A DNA stretch of 64,000 nucleotides from Bathynomus jamesi (taxonomy: Eukaryota > Arthropoda > Malacostraca > Isopoda > Cirolanidae), in assembly GCA_023014485.1 (NCBI GenBank), contig JAJOZX010012224.1:48990-112989 (forward strand). The letters are read 5' to 3'. Both the position numbers and the translations under genes were made by a program. Positions 49,302 to 62,200 of this stretch are shown piece by piece. Each line of letters opens with the position of its first letter. Position 1 is the first letter of the stretch. A model generated the notes under the pieces. The model did not search any database. It saw only the letters and a list, made by a program, of their open reading frames with translations, and was not told the origin of the DNA.

Positions 49302-52300
49302 TAATTATGTAAAATCTATAATCCTAATTGAATTTTATTACTTTTGACACATTCGAATTCATTTACGTTCCGTCCCTCCAGTCACTTTTGCATTAAAACG
49401 CGTATGCAAACATTATCATCATAATACATAATAATTATTGCTTACTTTATATAAATTCTCGCTCATGCATTTATACAGTTAATTTAACAATCCTCTCAGC
49501 TAATCTGTGTCTCGAAATTATAAAATACACACTTTGTACCCAATAAACATAAATACACATTTGACCACAGGTCTATACATCATCCACTACGTAATTCGAT
49601 TTGTACCTACAACAGTCAATAAAAATGCATGTATGCACACTATATATACTATATACATACAAACCTTATGCTAAAATCATTGAATATTCAGTTACTTGAA
49701 CAATCCTATCAGCTAATCTGTCCCTCGAAATTGTAAAATACACACTTTGCACCTAATACACCCAAATACACACTAGACCACAGGTCTATACATCATCCAT
49801 TACGTAATTCGATTTTTTACCTACAATAGTCAATAAAAATTAGTTACGAATTGTACTATCATGGTAACCTTGAAAATCCATGAACTTTAAAATTTATAGT
49901 TTTCCCTTTTACTCTATTCATTATGTACATAATTTTGCCCACAGAAAAATAAAAATTTTGTAAAATTTAACAATATCATTCTTTGTCTAGCTTAATTGTT
50001 TGTCTAAAATTAAAGTATTAATCTTTGAATTCTTTTATATTATATAATAACTCACTTGTTCTGTATAAAACTTGTATTGTAAAAAAGAATGTCGTCACCT
50101 AACTTGAATTACTTACGATGTTATTTTCTCAATTGTATTATATTGTATTATATTATTGTATTAATACCATTTTAGGGGGGAAATACTGTAAAAAGTGAAC
50201 AATGAACAATTCCTACACCATCATTATATGGATTCATTGTCTTCATGCAGAACTTATGTTCGTATAGTTTTTTATGTTGAATGTTCATTTTTACATAAGA
50301 AACCAAAATCGCCTAAGCGAGTTTTTGGATAGAATTTCGATTTATACTTCTTTATTCATTACTGTATTTCCCTAATTCATCTTTTCTAATAATGACTTAT
50401 ACACTACGACGTCATAAAATAACTTTATTCTCTTTACGTTTCCCATACTTTGTACACTGAATCACGTTCTTAGTATTTGGACATCTTCCGTATTCAATGT
50501 ATGGTAAATTCTTTAGTAATAAGGTTGTGGTGTTATGTAGTATAAACATTATTATTCAACCATACTCATTATTCAACCATACTCATTCTTACGTCCATAC
50601 CTTATCTTGATCATTATCCTATATAAATTTTATTAAATATTCATTTTTACTCGTGTCAATCTATGAAACGCAAAACTTTTGCCTTCGTTCGAAAACGTTC
50701 AAATACGTTCTCGTATTATATTTTTTTCATTTTTATTTTTAAGTGCGTTCACCCCTCAAGATATTCAAAAATGCTGAGTTAAGTGATCGAATTCCGCTGA
50801 CTGGCAGATTCGAGCGCCTCAAAGATAAAATACCTCCGTTCGCTCTGATTTCAAATTCATAACATATTATAGCATATTATTTCGTAAATAAATTATCTCG
50901 TAAGTGCCATGTACGTTGTATTATATTTCTAAACATCTTAATTGTCTATTAATATGAAACACTGTAAAAACAAAACAAAGTTATAGTAACTGTTTAATTG
51001 TAATTAACTGTAATACTTTAATTTAATATAACGTAATGTACTTTAATGAAACTGTAATTAATAATAACTTGTAATGTACTTCAATGAAACTGTAATTAAA
51101 TGTAATGATTTAATTTATAATGTAAGAATGTACTTTAATAGAACTGTAATGAACAATCATAAGCGAATGTGAAGTAATCCATAATTGTAATCGTAATTGT
51201 AATGAACCAAAATTAATACGTACTCAGTCGTGTACGTACTTAATTTGTACTTATGTGTACTATTACGAAATTATATCGCCTTCATAAATGTAGACTCGGC
51301 GAAAAATACAAATTAGTTTTTTTTATTTTATTTTTTTTAGAAATCTTTCAAACCATCTGATCATGTGTTTAAAAAGGGGGGAAATTTAACCTTCAACTGT
51401 CCTCCCCCAAAACATTTAAGTTTATATTATACATGTACTTGTAAAATTACAGCACTTCTTCATTAGACTTCTTGATATTTGCACTTCAGATTAGCACTTC
51501 ATTAGGACTCCTTTGTTAGCAGCCTCGCTGCGGGGAGGGGGCAGAGGCCCCTTGCCTTCTTAATATTTTTAGATTCCGGCCTGAGCCATGGTCGAAAGAG
51601 GTCGAACCTCTACCCCTGTAAATTTAGAGCAGTACCTGTATATTTTTAAGAAGTAAACCACAGTAAAAGAAGTTTTTATCTTTTTCCTTCGAGCCTTGTT
51701 CTCTTCAGGAACTCAGTCAGTTAAGTCGACAAGTTATAAAAGAAAAGTCGATAATTTTAGTATCAGAGAAAGTATCAGAGTATTATAAAAAGAGAAGAAT
51801 TAAAAATTGGCGACCCTTTGCCCAAATTAAGAGACAACCCAAGCACCATAGAAGATATTGGCATAACAGTCTGGCGAGTCTGTAGCCAAGAGTTTAACAG
51901 AGTGGCGACCGAAAAGATTAGAATGTTATAGAAGAAATATCCGTTGTTTGCCTCCTAACTAGAACCCCCGTCGATCGAACCGACTCAGGGCCATAAAAGG
52001 GGGGTTAACATTTGGCGACCCTACTACCAGGATTATAAGAAGATTTTAAGAAGAGGATTTTAACAAGAGGCCACTCTTTGGCCAAGATAGAAATTACCCT
52101 GCATCAGGATAAAACCAGTTGACCGGCGTGTCACGACTTCTAGTTCGTAACATCCACCCTTGAACCGGTGTGTCACGACTCCAAGTTCTCCACGCCTAGT
52201 TTTCATCCAAGAAGAAGTAGCCAGGAAGAGGTCTTCAGGACACGTCTCTGAGGATTTCCCCATAGAAGAAATTGTTAAGTACAGAGTTGGTGTTTTTTAA

Positions 52301-54282
52301 GTAATTTGTAAACATTTGAAAAATCAGTATTATTAACAGTTAATATTTAGTATTGAGCCAGAATTTACAAGAAACACAGTGAACATTTCAGACACCAGTG
52401 ATACATTTGCTTTTATTGAAACAGTAATTTTAACAGAGAGTTAATTGTAACAGAGAGTTAATTGTAACACAGAGTTAATTGTAACAGAGAGTTAATTGTA
52501 ACAGAGAGTTAATTGTAACACAGAGTTAATTGTAACACAGAGAGTCACAGAGAGTAAATTTCAAGAGAGTTAATTTAAAGAGAGTTAATTTCAAAGAGAG
52601 TTAATTTCAAGAGTTAATTTCAAGAGAGTTAATTTCAAAGAGAGTTAATTTCAAAGAGAGTTAATTTCAAAGAGAGTTAATTTCAAAGAGAGTTAATTTC
52701 AGAGAGTTAATTTCAGTTATTTTCACTGTTATATTCAGTATAGAATAATTTTATTTTATGTATCAAACATAATAGTATCGTACCTTCGTGTACATTCGAG
52801 TGAAATGTTGTTTACATTTTATATTTTTGTTTGCAAATTTTTTTCAATTACTGAATTGAATTGACTTGCAAATTAAGAGAGAGAGAGTTTAGAGAGAGTT
52901 TATAGAGTTATAGAGTTACTTGAAGCAGTTTCAAGTTCCATTTTCAGTTTTCAGACAGTTTCAGTTGGTTGTAACCAAAAGGGACAACCAAACCCCAGAG
53001 ATTTATAAAGATACTTGAAGTAGTTTTGAAGTCAGTTTTGAAGTCATTTTTTGAAGTCATTTTTGAAGTCATTTTTGAAGTCAGTTTTTGAAGTCAGTCG
53101 GTTGCACCAAGAGAGTCAACCAAAACAGAGGTTAATCGTCTCCACTTGAATAGAGATCAAGTGCAGTCATTTTCCATTTTTAGTTAATTTCAAGTTAGAC
53201 AGTTTAAGTATAGAGATACTTGATTGCATTTCAAGTAAGTCGGTTGCACCAAGAGGGTCAACCAAAACAGAGGTTAATCGTCTCCACTTGAATAGAGATC
53301 AAGTGCAGTCATTTTCCATTTTCAGTTAGTTGCAAATCAGTTTTCAGTTTCAGAAGGTTGCATCCAAGAGGGACAACCGCCCCAGAGATTTCAGTTATAT
53401 TCGAAGTCAGAGTTATATTCGAAGTCAGAGTTATATTCGAAGTCAGAGTTTTATTCGAAGTTAGAGAGTTTTATTTGAAGTTAGAGAGTTCAAGTCAAAG
53501 TTAGTTTTTAAGTCGAAGTTAGTTTTCAAGTCCCAAGTTTTCAATGCAGTCAATTGAATTCAACCTTTTTTTGTTGTTCAAGAGAATTTAATTGAACCTT
53601 TTTTTTGTTGTAAAAGAGAATTAAATTCAACCTGAATTGACCCATTTGTCTTTAGTTTAACTTTTTTTTTGTTTAAAGGAAATTGACCGATTTGTCTTTT
53701 TCATGCCATTGTTACGTATATAAATATATAGTTATGTAATTCATTATTTGTAACCAAAATAGTTTTTACAATTGTTTGTAACGATTTTGGTAATTATTGT
53801 AATGTATATGAGGAACATGCCGTCCCTCCGTTTGTTGAACTCTTTTAATTTTTTGTTCTAAGTAGTGTGACAAGCAATCTTTAAAAAAAAAAAAAAAAGA
53901 GCAAAGTGCTCACGAAAGATGTAATTATCAATTTCAGACTTATACCCCCCTTAGTCACTCAATTCCCCCGAATGTCGTACTCCAAACTTTGTTTTTTTAT
54001 TTTATTTAAAAAAAAAAAAAAAAAACAACCCCAGTTGAACCCAGTGTCAACCGGAGAAATGGTTCAACCATTGTTAATTCCTCTTTAGTACTATGGAACA
54101 TAACCTCCATTTATGTTAAGTTGTGTTTTTTATTTTTAAGAATACTACAGTATATGGCAATGAATTTTAGTAGTCGAAATTAATTGTGTCAAAATTCAAT
54201 TTTAAAACCGTGAGATCTACTTTCATTAACTGTAAGGTCCTCTAAGTTCGTTTTTTTTAATTACCTTATACGTGTAACTGAT
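49302..54282 (+). repeat. Macrosatellite unit 11
   Basis: It is the only unit in which the CRE-like palindrome has a changed first base (CGACGTCA near 50408). A lost G breaks the 66-codon frame near 50777. The pyrimidine tract near 51320 is rearranged and the TTG after its AG is gone. One module of the second minisatellite is shortened near 52610. The palindrome near 54066 reads ACCATTGTTAA. Confidence 0.97.
50187..52010 (+). mobile_element. LTR-like segment of unit 11
   Basis: 1824 bp, six-G polypurine run upstream. The CRE-like site is altered to CGACGTCA, the 66-codon frame is broken and the pyrimidine tract of the candidate 3' splice site is rearranged, making this the most degraded LTR-like copy. 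Confidence 0.43.
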
Positions 54283-57200
54283 TAATTATGTAAAATCTAT
54301 AATCCTAATTGAATTTTATTACTTTTGACACATTCGAATTCATTTACGTTCCGTCCCTCCAGTCACTTTTGCATTAAAACGCGTATGCAAACATTATCAT
54401 CATAATACATAATAATTATTGCTTACTTTATATAAATTCTCGCTCATGCATTTATACAGTTAATTTAACAATCCTCTCAGCTAATCTGTGTCTCGAAATT
54501 ATAAAATACACACTTTGTACCCAATAAACATAAATACACATTTGACCACAGGTCTATACATCATCCACTACGTAATTCGATTTGTACCTACAACAGTCAA
54601 TAAAAATGCATGTATGCACACTATATATACTATATACATACAAACCTTATGCTAAAATCATTGAATATTCAGTTACTTGAACAATCCTATCAGCTAATCT
54701 GTCCCTCGAAATTGTAAAATACACACTTTGCACCTAATACACCCAAATACACACTAGACCACAGGTCTATACATCATCCATTACGTAATTCGATTTTTTA
54801 CCTACAATAGTCAATAAAAATTAGTTACGAATTGTACTATCATGGTAACCTTGAAAATCCATGAACTTTAAAATTTATAGTTTTCCCTTTTACTCTATTC
54901 ATTATGTACATAATTTTGCCCACAGAAAAATAAAAATTTTGTAAAAATTTAACAATATCATTCTTTGTCTAGCTTAATTGTTTGTCTAAAATTAAAGTAT
55001 TAATCTTTGAATTCTTTTATATTATATAATAACTCACTTGTTCTGTATAAAACTTGTATTGTAAAAAAGAATGTCGTCACCTAACTTGAATTACTTACGA
55101 TGTTATTTTCTCAATTGTATTATATTGTATTATATTATTGTATTAATACCATTTTAGGGGGGGAAATACTGTAAAAAGTGAACAATGAACAATTCCTACA
55201 CCATCATTATATGGATTCATTGTCTTCATGCAGAACTTATGTTCGTATAGTTTTTTATGTTGAATGTTCATTTTTACATAAGAAACCAAAATCGCCTAAG
55301 CGAGTTTTGGATAGAATTTCGATTTATACTTCTTTATTCATTACTGTATTTCCCTAATTCATCTTTTCTAATAATGACTTATACACTATGACGTCATAAA
55401 ATAACTTTATTCTCTTTACGTTTCCCATACTTTGTACACTGAATCACGTTCTTAGTATTTGGACATCTTCCGTATTCAATGTATGGTAAATTCTTTAGTA
55501 ATAAGGTTGTGGTGTTATGTAGTATAAACATTATTATTCAACCATACTCATTATTCAACCATACTCATTCTTACGTCCATACCTTATCTTGATCATTATC
55601 CTATATAAATTTTATTAAATATTCATTTTTACTCGTGTCAATCTATGAAACGCAAAACTTTTGCCTTCGTTCGAAAACGTTCAAATACGTTCTCGTATTA
55701 TATTTTTTTCATTTTTATTTTTAAGTGCGTTCACCCCTCAAGATATTCAAAAATGCTGAGGTTAAGTGATCGAATTCCGCTGACTGGCAGATTCGAGCGC
55801 CTCAAAGATAAAATACCTCCGTTCGCTCTGATTTCAAATTCATAACATATTATAGCATATTATTTCGTAAATAAATTATCTCGTAAGTGCCATGTACGTT
55901 GTATTATATTTCTAAACATCTTAATTGTCTATTAATATGAAACACTGTAAAAACAAAACAAAGTTATAGTAACTGTTTAATTGTAATTAACTGTAATACT
56001 TTAATTTAATATAACGTAATGTACTTTAATGAAACTGTAATTAATAATAACTTGTAATGTACTTCAATGAAACTGTAATTAAATGTAATGATTTAATTTA
56101 TAATGTAAGAATGTACTTTAATAGAACTGTAATGAACAATCATAAGCGAATGTGAAGTAATCCATAATTGTAATCGTAATTGTAATGAACCAAAATTAAT
56201 ACGTACTCAGTCGTGTACGTACTTAATTTGTACTTATGTGTACTATTACGAAATTATATCGCCTTCATAAATGTAGACTCGGCGAAAAATACAAATTAGT
56301 TTTTATTTTTATTTTTTTTAGTTGAAATCTTTCAAACCATCTGATCATGTGTTTAAAAAGGGGGGAAATTTAACCTTCAACTGTCCTCCCCCAAAACATT
56401 TAAGTTTATATTATACATGTACTTGTAAAATTACAGCACTTCTTCATTAGACTTCTTGATATTTGCACTTCAGATTAGCACTTCATTAGGACTCCTTTGT
56501 TAGCAGCCTCGCTGCGGGGAGGGGGCAGAGGCCCCTTGCCTTCTTAATATTTTTAGATTCCGGCCTGAGCCATGGTCGAAAGAGGTCGAACCTCTACCCC
56601 TGTAAATTTAGAGCAGTACCTGTATATTTTTAAGAAGTAAACCACAGTAAAAGAAGTTTTTATCTTTTTCCTTCGAGCCTTGTTCTCTTCAGGAACTCAG
56701 TCAGTTAAGTCGACAAGTTATAAAAGAAAAGTCGATAATTTTAGTATCAGAGAAAGTATCAGAGTATTATAAAAAGAGAAGAATTAAAAATTGGCGACCC
56801 TTTGCCCAAATTAAGAGACAACCCAAGCACCATAGAAGATATTGGCATAACAGTCTGGCGAGTCTGTAGCCAAGAGTTTAACAGAGTGGCGACCGAAAAG
56901 AATTAGAATGTTATAGAAGAAATATCCGTTGTTTGCCTCCTAACTAGAACCCCCGTCGATCCGAACCGACTCAGGGCCATAAAAGGGGGGTTAACATTTG
57001 GCGACCCTACTACCAGGATTATAAGAAGATTTTAAGAAGAGGATTTTAACAAGAGGCCACTCTTTGGCCAAGATAGAAATTACCCTGCATCAGGATAAAA
57101 CCAGTTGACCGGCGTGTCACGACTTCTAGTTCGTAACATCCACCCTTGAACCGGTGTGTCACGACTCCAAGTTCTCCACGCTAGTTTTCATCCAAGAAGA

Positions 57201-59261
57201 AGTAGCCAGGAAGAGGTCTTCAGGACACGTCTCTGAGGATTTCCCCATAGAAGAAATTGTTAAGTACAGAGTTGTTTTTTTTAAGTAATTTGTAAACATT
57301 TGAAAAATCAGTATTATTAACAGTTAATATTTAGTATTGAGCCAGAATTTACAAGAAACACAGTGAACATTTCAGACACCAGTGATACATTTGCTTTTAT
57401 TGAAACAGTAATTTTAACAGAGAGTTAATTGTAACAGAGAGTTAATTGTAACACAGAGTTAATTGTAACAGAGAGTTAATTGTAACAGAGAGTTAATTGT
57501 AACACAGAGTTAATTGTAACACAGAGAGTCACAGAGAGTAAATTTCAAGAGAGTTAATTTAAAGAGAGTTAATTTCAAAGAGAGTTAATTTCAAGAGAGT
57601 TAATTTCAGAGAGTTAATTTCAAAGAGAGTTAATTTCAAAGAGAGTTAATTTCAAAGAGAGTTAATTTCAAAGAGAGTTAATTTCAGAGAGTTAATTTCA
57701 GTTATTTTCACTGTTATATTCAGTATAGAATAATTTATTTTATGTATCAAACATAATAGTATCGTACCTTCGTGTACATTCGAGTGAAATGTTGTTTACA
57801 TTTTATATTTTTGTTTGCAAATTTTTTTCAATTACTGAATTGAATTGACTTGCAAATTAAGAGAGAGAGAGTTTAGAGAGAGTTTATAGAGTTATAGAGT
57901 TACTTGAAGCAGTTTCAAGTTCCATTTTCAGTTTTCAGACAGTTTCAGTTGGTTGTAACCAAAAGGACAACCAAACCCCAGAGATTTATAAAGATACTTG
58001 AAGTAGTTTTGAAGTCAGTTTTGAAGTCATTTTTTGAAGTCATTTTTGAAGTCATTTTTTGAAGTCAGTTTTTGAAGTCAGTCGGTTGCACCAAGAGAGT
58101 CAACCAAAACAGAGGTTAATCGTCTCCACTTGAATAGAGATCAAGTGCAGTCATTTTCCATTTTTAGTTAATTTCAAGTTAGACAGTTTAAGTATAGAGA
58201 TACTTGATTGCATTTCAAGTAAGTCGGTTGCACCAAGAGGGTCAACCAAAACAGAGGTTAATCGTCTCCACTTGAATAGAGATCAAGTGCAGTCATTTTC
58301 CATTTTCAGTTAGTTGCAAATCAGTTTTCAGTTTCAGAAGGTTGCATCCAAGAGGGACAACCGCCCCAGAGATTTCAGTTATATTCGAAGTCAGAGTTAT
58401 ATTCGAAGTCAGAGTTATATTCGAAGTCAGAGTTATATTCGAAGTTAGAGTTTTATTGAAGTTAGAGAGTTCAAGTCAAAGTTAGTTTTTAAGTCGAAGT
58501 TAGTTTTCAAGTCCCAAGTTTTCAATGCAGTCAATTGAATTCAACCTTTTTTTGTTGTTCAAGAGAATTTAATTGAACCTTTTTTTGTTGTAAAAGAGAA
58601 TTAAATTCAACCTGAATTGACCCATTTGTCTTTAGTTTAACTTTTTTTTTGTTTAAAGGAAATTGACCGATTTGTCTTTTTCATGCCATTGTTACGTATA
58701 TAAATATATAGTTATGTAATTCATTATTTGTAACCAAATAGTTTTTACAATTGTTTGTAACGATTTTGGTAATTATTGTAATGTATATGAGGAACATGCC
58801 GTCCCTCCGTTTGTTGAACTCTTTTAATTTTTTTTCTAAGTAGTGTGACAAGCAATCTTTTAAAAAAAAAAAAAAAGAGCAAAGTGCTCACGAAAGATGT
58901 AATTATCAATTTCAGACTTATACCCCCCGCTTAGTCACTCAATTCCCCCGAATGTCGTACTCCAAACTTTGTTTTTTTATTTTATTTAAAAAAAAAAAAA
59001 AAAAACAACCCCAGTTGAACCCAGTGTCAACCGGAGAAATGGTTCAACCATGGTTAATTCCTCTTTAGTACTATGGAACATAACCTCCATTTATGTTAAG
59101 TTGTGTTTTTTATTTTAAGAATACTACAGTATATGGCTATGAATTTTAGTAGTCGAAATTAATTGTGTCAAAATTCAATTTTAAAACCGTGAGATCTACT
59201 TTCATTAACTGTAAGGTCCTCTAAGTTCGTTTTTTTTAATTACCTTATACGTGTAACTGAT
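54283..59261 (+). repeat. Macrosatellite unit 12
   Basis: It carries the group 9-13 marks (eleven modules, AATTTCAGTTATTTTC) and the lost C in CCACGCTAG near 57178 shared with unit 10. It has four successive TATATTCGAAG modules near 58380-58445, but the fourth ends in the GTTAG form, suggesting an internal shuffle. TTTTTTCTAAG near 58830 lacks the G found elsewhere. Confidence 0.97.
55170..56996 (+). mobile_element. LTR-like segment of unit 12
   Basis: 1827 bp, all landmark motifs intact; 66-codon frame 55645-55845 open. Confidence 0.45.
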
Positions 59262-62200
59262 TAATTATGTAAAATCTATAATCCTAATTGAATTTTATTA
59301 CTTTTGACACATTCGAATTCATTTACGTTCCGTCCCTCCAGTCACTTTTGCATTAAAACGCGTATGCAAACATTATCATCATAATACATAATAATTATTG
59401 CTTACTTTATATAAATTCTCGCTCATGCATTTATACAGTTAATTTAACAATCCTCTCAGCTAATCTGTGTCTCGAAATTATAAAATACACACTTTGTACC
59501 CAATAAACATAAATACACATTTGACCACAGGTCTATACATCATCCACTACGTAATTCGATTTGTACCTACAACAGTCAATAAAAATGCATGTATGCACAC
59601 TATATATACTATATACATACAAACCTTATGCTAAAATCATTGAATATTCAGTTACTTGAACAATCCTATCAGCTAATCTGTCCCTCGAAATTGTAAAATA
59701 CACACTTTGCACCTAATACACCCAAATACACACTAGACCACAGGTCTATACATCATCCATTACGTAATTCGATTTTTTACCTACAATAGTCAATAAAAAT
59801 TAGTTACGAATTGTACTATCATGGTAACCTTGAAAATCCATGAACTTTAAAATTTATAGTTTTCCCTTTTACTCTATTCATTATGTACATAATTTTGCCC
59901 ACAGAAAAATAAAAATTTTGTAAAAAAATTTTAACAATATCATTCTTTGTCTAGCTTAATTGTTTGTCTAAAATTAAAGTATTAATCTTTGAATTCTTTT
60001 ATATTATATAATAACTCACTTGTTCTGTATAAAACTTGTATTGTAAAAAAGAATGTCGTCACCTAACTTGAATTACTTACGATGTTATTTTCTCAATTGT
60101 ATTATATTGTATTATATTATTGTATTAATACCATTTTAGGGGGGAAATACTGTAAAAAGTGAACAATGAACAATTCCTACACCATCATTATATGGATTCA
60201 TTGTCTTCATGCAGAACTTATGTTCGTATAGTTTTTTATGTTGAATGTTCATTTTTACATAAGAAACCAAAATCGCCTAAGCGAGTGTTTGGATAGAATT
60301 TCGATTTATACTTCTTTATTCATTACTGTATTTCCCTAATTCATCTTTTCTAATAATGACTTATACACTATGACGTCATAAAATAACTTTATTCTCTTTA
60401 CGTTTCCCATACTTTGTACACTGAATCACGTTCTTAGTATTTGGACATCTTCCGTATTCAATGTATGGTAAATTCTTTAGTAATAAGGTTGTGGTGTTAT
60501 GTAGTATAAACATTATTATTCAACCATACTCATTATTCAACCATACTCATTCTTACGTCCATACTTATCTTGATCATTATCCTATATAAATTTTATTAAA
60601 TATTCATTTTTACTCGTGTCAATCTATGAAACGCAAAACTTTTGCCTTCGTTCGAAAACGTTCAAATACGTTCTCGTATTATATTTTTTTCATTTTTATT
60701 TTTAAGTGCGTTCACCCCTCAAGATATTCAAAAATGCTGAGGTTAAGTGATCGAATTCCGCTGACTGGCAGATTCGAGCGCCTCAAAGATAAAATACCTC
60801 CGTTCGCTCTGATTTCAAATTCATAACATATTATAGCATATTATTTCGTAAATAAATTATCTCGTAAGTGCCATGTACGTTGTATTATATTTCTAAACAT
60901 CTTAATTGTCTATTAATATGAAACACTGTAAAAACAAAACAAAGTTATAGTAACTGTTTAATTGTAATTAACTGTAATACTTTAATTTAATATAACGTAA
61001 TGTACTTTAATGAAACTGTAATTAATAATAACTTGTAATGTACTTCAATGAAACTGTAATTAAATGTAATGATTTAATTTATAATGTAAGAATGTACTTT
61101 AATAGAACTGTAATGAACAATCATAAGCGAATGTGAAGTAATCCATAATTGTAATCGTAATTGTAATGAACCAAAATTAATACGTACTCAGTCGTGTACG
61201 TACTTAATTTGTACTTATGTGTACTATTACGAAATTATATCGCCTTCATAAATGTAGACTCGGCGAAAAATACAAATTAGTTTTTATTTTTATTTTTTTA
61301 GTTGAAATCTTTCAAACCATCTGATCATGTGTTTAAAAAGGGGGGAAATTTAACCTTCAACTGTCCTCCCCCAAAACATTTAAGTTTATATTATACATGT
61401 ACTTGTAAAATTACAGCACTTCTTCATTAGACTTCTTGATATTTGCACTTCAGATTAGCACTTCATTAGGACTCCTTTGTTAGCAGCCTCGCTGCGGGGA
61501 GGGGGCAGAGGCCCCTTGCCTTCTTAATATTTTTAGATTCCGGCCTGAGCCATGGTCGAAAGAGGTCGAACCTCTACCCCTGTAAATTTAGAGCAGTACC
61601 TGTATATTTTTAAGAAGTAAACCACAGTAAAAGAAGTTTTTATCTTTTTCCTTCGAGCCTTGTTCTCTTCAGGAACTCAGTCAGTTAAGTCGACAAGTTA
61701 TAAAAGAAAAGTCGATAATTTTAGTATCAGAGAAAGTATCAGAGTATTATAAAAAGAGAAGAATTAAAAATTGGCGACCCTTTGCCCAAATTAAGAGACA
61801 ACCCAAGCACCATAGAAGATATTGGCATAACAGTCTGGCGAGTCTGTAGCCAAGAGTTTAACAGAGTGGCGACCGAAAAGAATTAGAATGTTATAGAAGA
61901 AATATCCGTTGTTTGCCTCCTAACTAGAACCCCCGTCGATCCGAACCGACTCAGGGCCATAAAAGGGGGGTTAACATTTGGCGACCCTACTACCAGGATT
62001 ATAAGAAGATTTTAAGAAGAGGATTTTAACAAGAGGCCACTCTTTGGCCAAGATAGAAATTACCCTGCATCAGGATAAAACCAGTTGACCGGCGTGTCAC
62101 GACTTCTAGTTCGTAACATCCACCCTTGAACCGGTGTGTCACGACTCCAAGTTCTCCACGCCTAGTTTTCATCCAAGAAGAAGTAGCCAGGAAGAGGTCT

